Of a DNA stretch of 64,000 nucleotides, positions 26,111 through 50,214 are shown piece after piece (positions within the stretch are counted from its first letter, which is position 1; every line of letters starts with the position of its first letter). Source of the stretch: Balanoglossus misakiensis (lineage: Eukaryota; Hemichordata); assembly GCA_040954595.2 (NCBI GenBank), contig CM082587.2, forward strand, positions 2,418,001-2,482,000, read 5' to 3'. Made by a program: the position numbers and the translations under genes. Under the pieces are notes generated by a model, which had not been told where the DNA came from, made no database searches, and saw only the letters and a program-made list of their open reading frames with translations.

Positions 26111-26121
26111 AACCTGGACTG

Positions 26122-29117
26122 TTATGAAGACGGGTCCGGCAGTTTCTGTGTCATTGCTGCTGCTCCACAAGCCACTAAGGTTCCACTTGGTGTAAATATG
26201 CAGGCGTGAATACGTTCTGCTTTGGCCTGTTTGTAAAATAAACAAACAATAAAATCCGTATGAAAAATATGATGGTAGAAATGTTATATACCGAGTTATA
26301 ATGGGTCAACATTTTACGCTATCATGAAACACTCATTCCCACTGGTTCCCAACTCACCTCAAGCACTTTGACACATTTAGCTGTCACGACATCCCAGAGT
26401 CTGACCTGTAGAGAAGCAAAATTCAATGTCAAGGATGCACTTTGGAACAGCACTTCAATAAAGATGTAATCCAGATCGTTTTGGCACAAGATGTGGAGTA
26501 TCTCTCTGCAGGTTTTTAAGAAAAGTTTATTTTACCGTTTCATCATCAGAGGCACTGGCAACCAGAATACCGTCTGTTGAGAATGTCACTGCCTGCACCC
26601 AACCCTCATGGCCATTCAGCACCTGCAGTAGATTCCCATTGGCAGGGTTCCACAGACGAACTGTTTTGTCCCAAGACGCAGATGCCTGCAGGGAGGAGAG
26701 AGAGAACAGAGCTGAACAATCCATGTCTCTTCAAATGGAACTGGCATTATGCATACATTCTCAGAGTAAATTTTATTCACCACAATTTGTTTCGTCACAC
26801 TCACCAACATTCCCTGTCTTGAAAATGCAACGGAGTGTATGTTACCAGTATGTCCTGACAGTATCTTGACAGCGTCCATTCCCCGATTTCCACCCACCGG
26901 CCAGACCCGCACTGTGTGATCCCACGAACCTGTCGCCTGGCAAAGGAAGACAATTGTTAGAAAAGTCTGGAATGCACAGGGAAGCTGCAGGGTCATATAT
27001 GGAGTTTTTCTCTAACAGTTGCTTCATAGTAAACAGATCTGTTGTAATACAAGTCCTCACTGCAGATATTTGTTATTTTGCGAACTGACTGAGGAGCATT
27101 AACAGTGAAGTTATCCATGATGAAAAGTGATTCAAAAAAGCAATAACAAAAACTTACAAGATATTTCATATCATAGGAGAAGCAGCAACACTGCACCATG
27201 TTGCTGTGACCATTCAAAATATAGACAGCAATCCCTTTCTGAAAAATAAATAGAAGATGCACTGTCAGATTTTTCTTGAGTCTCAGAAAATCTTACCCGT
27301 TAAAATAATCTCATCTGCATCTCAAGTATAAAACTGGACCATAATCAAAGTCTACCAATAAAATTTTATCTTGTGTGAAAGACATTGTAACTGTCATATA
27401 CCGGTACAATTTTACTACATGCAGAATATTCTCTGTATTATAGGCAATGATACTCACCTCTACGTTCCAGACAATTGCAGTGTTATCCCAGGACCCTGAG
27501 CAGAGTAAACTGCCATCCGGTGAGAAACAGACTGTCTCCACACTTCTACAGTGACCTACAAATAATCAGAATTATTCATCAGTTCATGTGCCTCCAGAAT
27601 CTTAAAATTCATGCAGTCGGACCACTTTAGATAATCTCATTTCACAAGTGAAAGCTTGGATGATGTTTTTCACCTGTCAAAGTATGTACAATTTCCGCAT
27701 TTCTTGTTCTCCATATAATGACGTTGCCATCGTAGGCAGCACTGGCGAAATATTTGCTGTCATTGGTGATGGCCACACTCTTGATTGCACCTGAACACAA
27801 AAAAGAGGATAACATGTAGAGTGACTGTGGGATGGGTTGTGTTAGTTGCAAATCACAGAAAGACTAACCCGTTTTGTGTTTTCCACTTGTAAGCTTTCTC
27901 ACGTTCTAAAGACCAACATATGTTGGATTCCTGCCACCCTCTATTGTGGTCAGTGACGACTGCAGTCTAGCCACCATCCAATCAATACTTCTGCCAGCGT
28001 CTGAGGTCAACAGGTCAATCCCACAGAGAGCAGTGTGTGCACGTGGTGATCAAAATCTCTGTCCCTCAATAAAACTACATTCAAAGGTGACAAAAGTCTA
28101 AATCCTTTGAGCGGCTCTGCTCCACAGCCCAATTCGATTCAAAAATTCAATAAACAAGCCTACACGATTTTTTCACCCCACAACCATGTTCTAGATTCTG
28201 ACAGTGCCAAACCTGGGCAAAGTGGATACATTTCCCCATTTACGGTACAAGCGGGTGGCGGATTTTAAAGCAAAACCTGAAACAATGTGTGTCGATCATG
28301 AGATTTCAAAGCTATACAACTCACCACAACAGCGTATTTGTGACTGCATAGATTTTAATTCCGCAGACCAGAAGCTATATACAATGTATATTAAAAGGTT
28401 GTGCATCTCAATTATTCAAGATATTAAACACTAACCTTCATGACCTTTCAGTTTACACACCATCTGACCTGTGACCTTATTCCAGACACGAACTCTGCCA
28501 TCGTCACTTCCAGTGACCAAGATCTCCATGTCTGGGGAGAAGGCACAACAGTTGACCTGAAATACAGTAAGTTAGAAAGTTTATTTCTACTTCTGCATGC
28601 TTGATGATAGTTCTCTTGCAAAATGCTATGGACAGGAATGATCAATATATTATATGTGAAGCAGTACATGCTCAAGGTTTTGCCTGTTGGTTTTGCAGTC
28701 TAACACATAAACCAACATGTAGCAAAACCTAGAGCAACTGAACTGCAGGTAACATACATCAAAAGGCATCAAACAGATCAATACATCATATGAAAGAAAT
28801 AAGCATAGCAATGGCAAATCAACAAGACTTAGTAGCTACGCAGAGTTTTCACGTTACCGGTACATTATTTTAATGATTTTCAAGCGAATGTTGCGTGAAA
28901 CATACACCACACACCTGTTGAACACAAGTTACATTGTACATTTCCCGTGATTGCTGCAGGCCAGACGCAGCAGGGGTTCTCAGTTAACGTGAGCAAAAAT
29001 ATATATACATATATGTATATAAAACCGACATATCCTCCACCTTACCTCATCTTTGTGGCCGTCATAATTCCGTAGATCGAGTTTCGAAAAATTTTCTTCG
29101 ATGGTAGCAGACAACAT
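26122..29117 (-). CDS. WDR38: WD repeat-containing protein 38 (complete, 9 exons)
   Basis: WDR38 is a small WD40 beta-propeller protein of unknown biochemical role. Exons on the minus strand: 29117-29046, 28556-28436, 27790-27674, 27555-27458, 27238-27158, 26936-26805, 26685-26536, 26405-26358 and 26226-26122 (stop TAA at 26124-26122). All have GT/AG borders and phases agree, giving 307 residues against about 314 in human. The chain carries successive WD40 units, for example SDDGRVRVW, AYDGNVIIW, SWDNTAIVW, SWDHTVRVW, SWDKTVRLW and SDDETVRLW, leaving essentially nothing outside the propeller. RSVETVCFSPDG in exon 4 and the C-terminal IHACIFTPSGTLV are close to human WDR38 and separate it from WDR5 or WDSUB1. 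The start MLSATIEENF is the first Met, and GHKDE opens the first repeat. The exon 7 donor (GTAAAA) is weak. SLC35F lies head-to-head about 1.9 kb away. Confidence 0.9.
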
Positions 29118-29940
29118 GATGAACAACACAGTGTTGTTTATGTTGACAACTCACATTTCGTTCGGGTAATCGGAGGAGACTGTTTGCAGCATTCCTCTGA
29201 TAAAAATGGCTAGATCTCGACTAAGAGCTCATATAGTTTATCTCATGACAGCGCATACATCATACGCCACAAGATCTAATGAAAATTCAATGTTGATCTA
29301 ACTTACGAAGGGTATTTACAGATTTATCTGTGGCTTGACAACGCGACGCTGAAACTTTTCCCGGCAAGCCCACGCAAGTCACTGAAAATTATTCGTACGA
29401 CCAACCATAATGAAGTCTTATGTGACCTAGCTGCACAGCAAAATATGAATCAGTGAAACGGGGTTCGTCTATTTAAGGCCTAGAATGTGGATATTTAAAA
29501 AAACTTGAACAAGGTGATATCCAGCTTAGAATATTAGAAACTAGAAAATCAGCGGTTTGTTAAGGAGCCCAGCTTTCAAATCGAGGCGCGTGCTATCTAC
29601 CGCCTTCATCATGATTGATTAACCAAAACAAAATAAATACTCGAGCTCACTCTAACCAATAGGGGTAGGGGCAGTCTAAAGCTGTTGCGTGTTGTGTGAC
29701 GATCACTCGACTCGGATCGCTCGCCATTTGTGTAATCGCATCTTATCATTGTGCACGCAACGCTCCCTGTCGAGTCAGGCTACACAAACCCTCGACACAG
29801 ACCCCGTCACCTTGGAGACAACTGTGCGTGTACGTGTACACCTGGGCCCCAGTTACGCATTTAGTTTTACACATGTATGTTACAAATTTCACGTCTTTAC
29901 GTCACCATGCGGAGGAATATGTTGTAAGTTTAGATGCTAT

Positions 29941-29970
29941 ATATGTTATAACTTGTGATTAAGTCACGTC

Positions 29971-30012
<42 letters not shown>

Positions 30013-30116
30013 CATCCATGCACAGACACTCAAATCAACAACTGTGAAGCCCCAGAACCCACTGATACCGTGGGTTTATATGTTATATATGTTATAACTT
30101 GTGATTAAGTCATGTC

Positions 30117-30147
<31 letters not shown>

Positions 30148-30217
30148 GGATGATGATGCATGCACAGACACTCAAATCAACAACTGTGAAGCCCCAGGAC
30201 CCACTGATACCGTGGGG
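29941..30217. repeat. 146-bp tandem duplication with ATG-repeat cores
   Basis: Two near-identical units start at 29941 and 30087 with the same word (ATATGTTATAACTTGTGATT). Each contains an expanded ATG trinucleotide array (about 29971-30012 and 30116-30159), then the same 60-bp tail ending ACTGATACCGTGGG. The arrays differ in length and the second has one AGG interruption. The poly-Met or poly-Ile open frames read from the arrays are artefacts. Confidence 0.85.
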
Positions 30218-30221
30218 CTTC
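30188..30221. repeat. 9-bp perfect inverted repeat
   Basis: GAAGCCCCA and TGGGGCTTC flank a 16-base loop at the end of the second duplication unit. In the first unit the right arm is changed (GTGGGTTTAT), so only the second copy can form the hairpin. Confidence 0.7.
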
Positions 30222-30329
30222 GCGATTAATGATTTGACGTACGTCCATGATAATACAAAGTCCAACAACAGTCTGTCTAATGACAGTGACCCCGTCGAGG
30301 GCCTACACAACGCGCCCGATGGTGTTTCT

Positions 30330-30343
30330 GTCACCTTGGTTAC
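30330..30343. promoter_or_regulatory. X-box-like (RFX) motif
   Basis: GTCACCTTGGTTAC fits the X-box consensus with one mismatch. It lies in the WDR38/SLC35F divergent region, 1.2 kb upstream of the WDR38 start. Functional status unknown. Confidence 0.25.
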
Positions 30344-31111
30344 GAATTAGGTCGAGGTCATCACAAGTACCATTAAGGTAGATGCGCCTTTATACTCAAA
30401 GACTTAAACTTTCTCTCATATTTTGCTCAATGCAGCTTTAGATTATTCTATCTTAAAATTGAGAATAAAAAGTAGGGGCCACCTTGCAAATGTAAAAAAA
30501 AGTACAACCTTAAATGTGTAAGACCCATCGAAGGCGAAGGTCATTTGTTGAAGGACATTGTCTCGTTCTCCAATAAATGATTTACCACCCATTGCTACTC
30601 ATTAGACTACACCCAGTCACTACACTACACCACCAGAAATTCCTTGGGAGAACACACACGTTTACCTGTCTAAGGTAAAATTTGGTGTTTTGCGAAGTAT
30701 TACATTAATTATTTTCAACTCAGGTGACAAAGACAGAATACTCTGACAGTTTTATATTCTTTTTTTAAAGTCATGTAAACTAGAGTCAGTTTTATTCAGT
30801 GTCTGAAACAACTAGGGGTATGTAGTGTCAACCAATTTAATGATAAGGCAAATATACTATCTGGTGTGGTTCAAAATGGGGTACATGTAGGTAGGAAAAT
30901 ACTTTTATTTATCAGAACATGTCTTCAGTTTGTATATACTGTATGACATAATGTCTTTTTCAGAGATCTGAGGGTAAAGGCTACTTATACTATGTCCATC
31001 ACCTCTCGTATTCTAATTTCTACAGTGCAATGAAGTGAATAGAAGCTCCCAGGGATCTGATTTGAACGTCGAAGCGGCCCACCCAAATGCCAGTGAAGGA
31101 GGCACTTCAAG

Positions 31112-33447
31112 ATGGGTTTTGCAGTGATCGGGAACAGCTACAAGCAAACGGCCATAAACATTGTCTTGATGCTAGCCATTGCTGGAGCCTGGGTTGGCAG
31201 TATGCAGCTAATCTCATGTACCTACTCGCCATCTTATGACGGGGTGCTGCTGTATGTGTGGTTTTCCACGGCGTGGCTCATTAGTTTTTATCCGATTGCG
31301 AGATTTTTCAGTCGATTTCAGAAAAAGGAGTACATCATTGAGTATGAGAGGTGAGGTACTGGGTCAGTTGCTTTCGTTTGTTTGTTTTTTACCATAAAAG
31401 TACATTCTTTTATGAGCCTTTTCTTTTAATGGATTAATCTCTGTATACCAGTACGTCTAACAAGAACAGAAAAAGTGCATGTTAACTATGTAATGCATCC
31501 GTTAATTTTAACAGTACTCAGCATAGAAGAAACGCTGTCAGAGGTTTGATATTTCGTCTTCGACGATGGAACACATTGCTAGTTTACGTTTAAATGTAAT
31601 GCAGGCCTGGGACTACCCCACTGGAATATTGCACATAATGAATGCATATATGCACAGCCAAACTATAATCCCCTATTTTGTATTTTCGTATAATGTCACT
31701 TATATTAACCAATCCTTGTGATCTGCTCACTTTGTAGGACGTGCGATTCAGTGCATGCACTTAATAGCCTCTGTCTGAAAACCTTTGTAACAAAGATCTG
31801 TCCTTTGTGTCTGCTGTGGTTTCTCAGTAACTACCTCTTCCTACAATCACTAACTGGACTCACTGCAACCGATACCTCTGCTATATTTTCCACCTGCTCG
31901 GTGTTTATTTACATATTTTCTGTGTTTGTGTTCCAAGAGTCTGTGCTGATGTTACGGGTAAGTTTTTGTTTCGCACTGGAGCTACATTCTCGTCTTCAGT
32001 GTCTATACCTCTTGCTTTTGCTTGTAACTTAATTTGCTGTAAGAAATTGTTGAATCAATCCTGCTGGTAGCTTAGCAAGACACATACTTTTGTGCATGTG
32101 CTCAATGTATGTTCATTTACAAGTGTTTTTTTTCTCTACCCCATAGGTGATTTCAGTTCTGTTGTCTCTCTTTGGATTTGCTTTACTGTGTTCCATAGAT
32201 GGTATCTTTCGCCCTGGCTTTGTGGCCATCATCTTGTCTGTTGGCTCAGCAGTCAGTGCTTCAGTCTATAAGGTAGCACGTAAAGCCTTCTATAATAGGT
32301 GTATTTTATATGATGTTATTTTTGCAGTGTCTTTGCCAGCTGAATGTTTTCAGTGTTTGAACATTCAACCTTATTAAGTGTCACCTGATTGGTCTTGAAA
32401 ATAGTTACAACTGAACAACATCTAACAATGTGATTAGTAACATTTTGGTTTCACCAAAGAGTTGGTCGAAAGGAGTTAGTAGAGCCTGCTCCATTTGTGG
32501 GTTCGAAAAGAGTTAGCAGAGCATGCTCCATCTAAGGCACCCACCAGGTCTCTGTCCATAAAAAGTGTGATAGGAAGTGCCGTGTATAGGATAGTCTTGC
32601 TAATTGATACCAGAATCATTTGTATCAGTACTGGGTTTATTCGTTCACCTGTCTACAATGCTAACCGTCTTCTGCTCTTCAAAGGTCCTTCATCATTACA
32701 TCCTTGGCAGTGCTACCTTTGCGGATATCTCCATGTTTCTCTCAATGCTTGGCTTGTGTGATTTGCTGTTACTGTGGCCGATAGTCCTTTATGCCTCGTG
32801 CATGCACTATGAGACCTACACTTGGGAGATGATCCCATGGGACATTTTAACAATGGCTGCTCTGTTTGGATGGGGTGAGTATTGATACAGATGTTTGTCA
32901 ACAGATGCAGTGACCTCATTTTCATCCTACTCCTAAATCACGACAAAACCCCTCCTTTGTGGGAATTAATGTGGGCTTTTTACCTTCTCTTTCAGTTCTA
33001 AACATTCTGGTAACATTTGGCCGCGCCTTGACGTCACCTGTCAATATTACACTTGGAACTTTGTTGGGTATCCCAACCAATGCAGGTAAATCCTCCTTAA
33101 CTGCAAATCTGAATTTCTGAGTTTTGCACAATCATAGATTACATGATACCAGCTAATTGTATTTTCTCTTCCTCTCTCTCTCTCCCTTTTCAGTTGTGGA
33201 CATGCTAGCATATGAAGTGTCCTTCTCCTGGTTAAAAATCACGGCACTGTTCTTCATCTGCGCAGGATTTATTCTCATGCTCATTCCAACATCCTGGCAT
33301 CAGAAGGAAGCTATCCCCCAAGCCAGCAAAGCCGAAACGCCACCGTTCCGGAATACCTCTGGAGGGGAGGGGGAAGAATTTGGAAAAATATTCCGTTTTT
33401 CAGATACACTCCCTAAGCACCCTCAAAAGATTTCCGGTCCCCCCTGA
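31112..33447 (+). CDS. SLC35F3/F4-like multi-pass transporter (6 exons)
   Basis: SLC35F proteins are multi-pass membrane carriers of the drug/metabolite transporter superfamily; human SLC35F3 is reported as a thiamine transporter. Coding exons: 31112-31350, 31738-31957, 32147-32272, 32685-32874, 32996-33085 and 33194-33447 (TGA). Phases agree, giving 372 residues. About ten hydrophobic helices follow one another, including FSTAWLISFYPIARFF, LTATDTSAIFSTCSVFIYIF, SVGSAVSASVYKV and FFICAGFILMLIP. The motifs WFLSNYLFL, LTATDTSA, SASVYKV, LGSATFAD and NILVTFG align with SLC35F3/F4 better than with SLC35F1/2/5/6. Paralogue and substrate cannot be fixed. The start is uncertain: ATG 31112 has an in-frame TGA 18 bases upstream, but the likely 5' exon begins at 31026 (acceptor TTTCTACAG) and contains two earlier out-of-frame ATGs. 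The C-terminal 30 residues are polar and lack similarity. RABGAP1 starts 1.2 kb downstream in the same direction. Confidence 0.82.
32461..32534. repeat. 39-bp imperfect direct duplication in SLC35F intron 3
   Basis: Two imperfect copies (32461-32495 and about 32500-32534) share GAGTTAG(T/C)AGAGC and TGCTCCAT. Local intronic duplication with no visible role. Confidence 0.6.
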
Positions 33448-34618
33448 CAAAGTGTCAGATTTTTCTTGGCCTTGTGTATATATTTGTCATGAGTTTGTTT
33501 TTTAAGTTGATGAAACTCATATGTACAGTATGCTGTTATTCTATGTACCATTGCATGCTAATAGAGTTCACTTACTTTTTTACTTGTATATCAACTTGTT
33601 AACAGGAGGAAAGCTGACAAAACGCCAGTAACTTTCTGGGCTGAGCTACTGTTCTTTGCAGCATTGTTTTCTTTGTATTATAGATGCAATGAATTTGATT
33701 TCCATCATTTACTATTACTTACTAGCTTCCAATTACTATAATGATTATGCAATAAATATTTTATCAAGTTGGTTTAATACTGGTATTTTGTGTTGAAAAT
33801 TGTGTGTGTGTGTGTCGCCTGTAGTATGTTTGGGTATGGACATGTGGTTGGGAAGATACTTGTGATTTTTACTCCCAATGCTTGTTATTTGTTTTGCTAA
33901 GCCACGAGTGATAACCGAGTTAAAAGTGTGAAGCGAGTCGAAGTTTAGTGAGTGAGGAGTTATGCGCCCTCAAAAGATTTTTTGACAGGCTCGTTTGTTT
34001 GTTTGTGTGGCCATTGGAGGTTTGAATTTCCCATAAAACCTTTCGTTTCCGCTCGCGCATGGGCAGATTTGTAAACATTGCAATGATTAAACCTCTAAAT
34101 TCTGTAACCTTTAGATTGGCCCCGAATTATAATCCTACGGGAAAGAGAGCGCTAAGGAGTAACACAGGTAAGGCTATACTTAAGATACAATGCTTTGGAG
34201 AGTAGAAATGTATTTTAAAGGTCATCTTTGAAAATTGACAGGAGGGATCGTAACCTGATCGTGACTGTATCTAAACTCCTACATTCACATCATCAGTCAC
34301 TTCAGCCTTCACACAGAGGAAAACCTGCCACTTCTGACTGTTTCAGAGACTCACGAATTCTACTTAATGGGCCTCTCTAGGTGTCCAATACCCATCCTGT
34401 TATTTTCAGATGTAAGACTGCAATGACGGGGATAACCTCAGAGACCCCGCCCCCTTTCTACACGTAGGTTGACAGGTGGGATGCAGTATCTTATTGTCAG
34501 GCAGTCTGGAGAAAGAGAGAGTAGATCAGATCAGATGGATTTCTTTCAGATTCATATTTTATTTGTTTGATGGATCCGTTTACTGAGGGGAAAATCCGAC
34601 TTTTCCACTCGCTTTCAG
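33448..34618. other. SLC35F 3' UTR and RABGAP1 upstream region
   Basis: The left part should be the transporter's 3' UTR, ending near the AATAAA at 33751. A short GT repeat follows at about 33801. From about 33900 to 34160 the sequence has more CpG and could include the RABGAP1 promoter and a non-coding first exon. No coding exon seen. Confidence 0.45.
33751..33756 (+). terminator. candidate SLC35F polyadenylation signal
   Basis: AATAAA 304 bp past the transporter stop codon, in AT-rich sequence and followed by GT-rich sequence near 33800, as expected for a cleavage and polyadenylation site. Confidence 0.5.
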
Positions 34619-34636
34619 TGTCATCAAGTCACCTAA

Positions 34637-46565
<11,929 letters not shown>

Positions 46566-48150
46566 CCAGGAACCCGCTTCTCTATCACTGCCATACCAAG
46601 TCCATTCCTTCGAAAAGTTATACAGTTCTGTTGTCATTTCGTTGCATCAATCACATGATTGTCCATTTATGTTGGGTTTTATTTCAAAACAACCTGGCAG
46701 TCAATTCAGCCAATCAGGAATCAGATATCAGTTTTTGAATTCGAGACAACCAATCACCAACCTGTACATAATAAGCTTGTAGATCCACCAATTAAAATTG
46801 CTTTTCAGCCATCTTGGATTTGCAGAGGTCAAAGTTCACAACCTACGACCCCAAACCACCTTCAGTGGTGTTTGATATGCAAAATTTCCTCATGCAATTT
46901 AATGCATGAACTTTACTGTATACATGAATCAAATTGACCTTAATGACTTACACAAATTACTGTATCTTTTTCTGAATCTCATTTTCGTTTCGTTTACCAT
47001 TAACGGTCACCTGATATAACCAGATGGATCCACAAGATATTTACAGTTACTTTAAACCTGTGTGTTTCCATAGTGATTGAGTACTTCAAGGCTGTTTGTT
47101 GTTTACCTGTGTTTTTGTCAGGAGTGTCTGTCCGAAGCTAGATTTAGGGTATTTGATCTTCATGTGTATATAATGTAGGTCTCAGACAGTAGATGCAGTA
47201 CAGTTAATACAAGTACAGCAGTTTTTTCTTGTACTTCAACTCAGTTTAGTTTCAAAAATCAGTTTTGATCTTCGTGGAAAAAGTTCAATTTGCATGTGCT
47301 GGCTCAAGTTCAGGCTGATCTCCAATGCCTACTCTCAAGGTCAAGTGCTTTGGGTCAAATTTACAATTGCATTATATTTATTTCAGTAGAAAGTAGTCTT
47401 TGTGAACTGAAGGAGAAGAAGAAGTCCTTTGGTGTATTGATCTTGAGAATTTCTCAATCATCTCTGTATATGTGTATATTATTATGAGTAGACATAGTGA
47501 CTAGGGGCTGGGGAAACACTCCAGCTTTTGAGGAGAAAGCTGTTTTCTGATGAAATGATATGTTGATTTTAAAAGGCATTTGGATCCTATACTCCCTATG
47601 TTAAATGGCGTGTTCCTGCGTGTTGAGCTTTTAGGTCAGTCCATTTGAAGGGGGAGGGGTGTTTGGTCACAGTGCATGAAGATGCAGTGACTGTATAGTA
47701 TACTGTTTATAGACCATCAAGTTCTCTGATGATATCACAATTTCAGCTCTGAGTAGTTCGTTCTCCTTAACACCTGTTGTCACCCCTGTATGAAGAATGA
47801 ACTCTGCCATTATATCATCACCCCATATGAAAAGTGAACTCTTCAATTATATCAGGCTTTGTCAGACTCTTCCGTATTCAAGTGATTGACATATGATTGA
47901 CAGCATGCAAGTAGTTTTTGTAAGCTTAAAACAGCGACATTGCTTGTAAAAAGTTCAGTGTTGGTACTGATTCCCAGAATGAAATCAAATTGAGCTGAGA
48001 AAAGTGCATATTAGTGCATTGTACCTGTAGTTTACAGCCGTAGTGTGCAGAAAACAGTCCAATCAAACTTTTGCCATGATAGTATGTTACCACGGTAATG
48101 CGTGTGAGAATTTACATGTGGTGTAAATAAAAACAGTAATTCAAATCAAA
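46566..48150 (+). other. RABGAP1 presumed 3' UTR
   Basis: No coding exon is seen. A long 3' UTR reaching the AATAAA at 48126 is likely. A 38-bp imperfect direct duplication (47781-47818 and 47820-47857) sits inside it. Confidence 0.4.
48126..48131 (+). terminator. candidate RABGAP1 polyadenylation signal
   Basis: AATAAA 1.56 kb past the RABGAP1 stop codon. An ATTAAA near 46790 and AATAAA words near 48350 are alternatives. Confidence 0.35.
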
Positions 48151-49044
48151 CAGTGAAGCGTGTTCTGTAGTTCCTAGTAGAATACTGGTGTGTGTTGAAT
48201 TCAGTAAAACAAGTAGAAGACAATTTTATGTCGCTCCAAAACTTTGAGATATACGATTTATTGGAGCAAAGAATATATATTAGTATTTCCACCATTGTGT
48301 TTATGAGGAAAAATGCATCTGTAGATATCACAGGACACTGGACATAAGTTGAATAAATAAATATAAATTACAGATCATTCCGACCCCAAAAGAAATCGAT
48401 CTCGCTGGTTGTTTCCCGGCAATGTACGAGATGGTGTGGATGAATCGAGCGACTGTAAAAACGCGGAACGTGTATAGCGCCACCATTGGTGAGGGGTCGA
48501 CGGTCGTGTACAGCAATCCCATGACCAGAAATGGAGTGATATTTTCAACGTCATTCTGGTGGCACCTGCAGAACCGAAAAATTATGTTTGTTGATGCTTG
48601 TCTTACAATGTGAAATTGTAATGTTTATTCATCAATTGATAATTTCGTAGAAAACGCAGGATTGGCTCAATAAAAGCAGAAATGATACACTAAGGAAAGT
48701 CCTGAATTGATGCATCCGTGATACGAAGGGACTGTTCAGATGGTACATCATGATAATACATTACCTTCGAATTCTTTCAACATCCGGGTCCTGTTTCACA
48801 GCTTGACTGCCCGAAGTACCAGTATCTTCTAAATTTGCGTAAGCCTAGTAGCGGTATTCAAGCCACAAAAAAGTGATTAACAAAAAAGGCGAACATTTGA
48901 TGGCACCAATATATTTTGGCATGTTCAGGGAATCGGTGTTGAGATGAAATTTCAGTTTATTTTAAATCAAGCCTTTCAAATTATCTGTTCTATAGCATGT
49001 GCACTAGTTATTTAAATATTAATAATGACGATTGTAACAACTGC

Positions 49045-49130
49045 AAGAGAGAGAGAGAGGGGGGTGTAGGGAGAGGTGGGGATAAAGATGAGGGAAGAGA
49101 AAGAGGGCGGGGGAGAAGTGGAGAGAGAGA
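49045..49130. repeat. GA-rich low-complexity tract
   Basis: Purine-rich run of GA and GGGA words on the plus strand, about 1.3 kb upstream of ABHD16A. It gives rise to a spurious Glu/Arg-rich open frame. Confidence 0.7.
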
Positions 49131-49923
49131 TGAGTCATGATCTGCCTAGTCGGACACAAACAGAAAAATGCTTGATGCGACGATTATCAAGTAATAAGTG
49201 CTCTGATCAGAAACAAATCTTTTTGGGTCCATACCGAAAAGCAGAGCGCGTTTTGTAGCAATGAACATTTACTTTGGTGTGTGAAAATCTTTGACTATAT
49301 AGGATTAAAAAAATACTCACACTTTTTATTTTCCGGAGTATTCCTGTGAGCGGTGACAAAACTAGCCATTTTATGATGAGTATGCAGGCGAAGAACACAT
49401 AATCTCTGAAGACTTGGTTTTCAAGACAAAATGGTGATGTTGGGGTCATTTTGCTTCGAAATTTGGAACTACTTTGAGTACAGGCCACCAGCGAAACCTT
49501 CTTTTCGTAAAGTCCTATCCTGCGAGTGTTTATATGAGACTTTCTGTAGCCAATCCCATCGCAGTAAATCTAATATCATTAAATATGGAAATATATTTTG
49601 TCTGGTTGACACCGATGATTGGACAGCTATTAACGCTTACCTGATCACGTGAAAGCCAATCGATGCAAAATTTTACAAGGCACCAGCATATCTTGTAGAA
49701 TTCATCATTAATCCAAATTGTTCTGAGACACAATAAACTCATGCAAATTAAAGCGTTATTATCCGAATGTTCGCGAAATTTGGTGTAGGGCCATTTTGCC
49801 TGTGACATGACAATGGAAGTTTAGGCCTATATCATACTTGTACTTGAAAATGTCAATCATACAACAACAAAAGTGCAACAATAATAAAAAGCAGTAGTTA
49901 ATCTTATGCAGTACAAGTATGAT

Positions 49924-50214
49924 TTGCCTAACACCTTATATATTGGAGTTAACATACACAGCTTTTGGTAACAGTTATCGAGAAAGAAAAACATCGAAAA
50001 AGGGTCCGAAAATAAAAGCGGTCCCAGAAATGCCCGCAAAATGCGTTTGTTTCAGTGTAAATCAAACATCGATGCAAATGACCGATTCTGCACAAGTATA
50101 ATAGAACGTTCATTTTCGATATAGTTGCCTAACACCTTATATATTGGAGTTAACATACATAACTTTTGGTAACAATTATCGAGAGAAAAAACATCGAAAA
50201 AAGGGTCAGAAAAT
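49924..50214. repeat. 91-bp direct duplication, 201 bp apart
   Basis: Copies at 49924-50014 and 50125-50214 both start TTGCCTAACACCTTATATAT, and both contain TTGGAGTTAACATACA, CTTTTGGTAACA and ACATCGAAAAA. They differ at a handful of bases, so the event is not very recent. The 110 bp between them are not duplicated. Confidence 0.85.

Larger units (their letters stand above)
12399..26121. other. gene-poor region between Lmx1 start and WDR38 3' end
   Basis: Nearly 14 kb lying 5' of Lmx1 and 3' of WDR38 (both minus strand). No exon of a known family was recognised; open frames up to about 120 codons lack homology and splice structure. It holds a GT-rich degenerate repeat (19380-19610), C runs at 21623-21634 and 24026-24043, a GT microsatellite (23413-23434), a palindromic octamer site (18858-18873), an X-box-like site (23876-23889) and one orphan exon-like segment (23344-23410). 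Given the neighbour, upstream promoter, untranslated exons and enhancers of Lmx1 are the likely content, but none can be proved here. Confidence 0.5.
29118..31025. other. divergent intergenic region between WDR38 and the SLC35F-like gene
   Basis: About 1.9 kb separate the two start regions, which point away from each other. It should hold the WDR38 promoter and 5' UTR (right of 29117) and the promoter or non-coding first exon of the transporter. Around 29690-29830 CpG dinucleotides are more frequent than in the surroundings. The 146-bp tandem duplication with ATG microsatellites fills 29941-30217. No coding exon was recognised. Confidence 0.5.

Noticed and set aside
30117-30350. 77-codon frame starting with ten Met codons
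   Set aside because: It is read through the ATG trinucleotide array of the tandem duplication and has no splice or family support.
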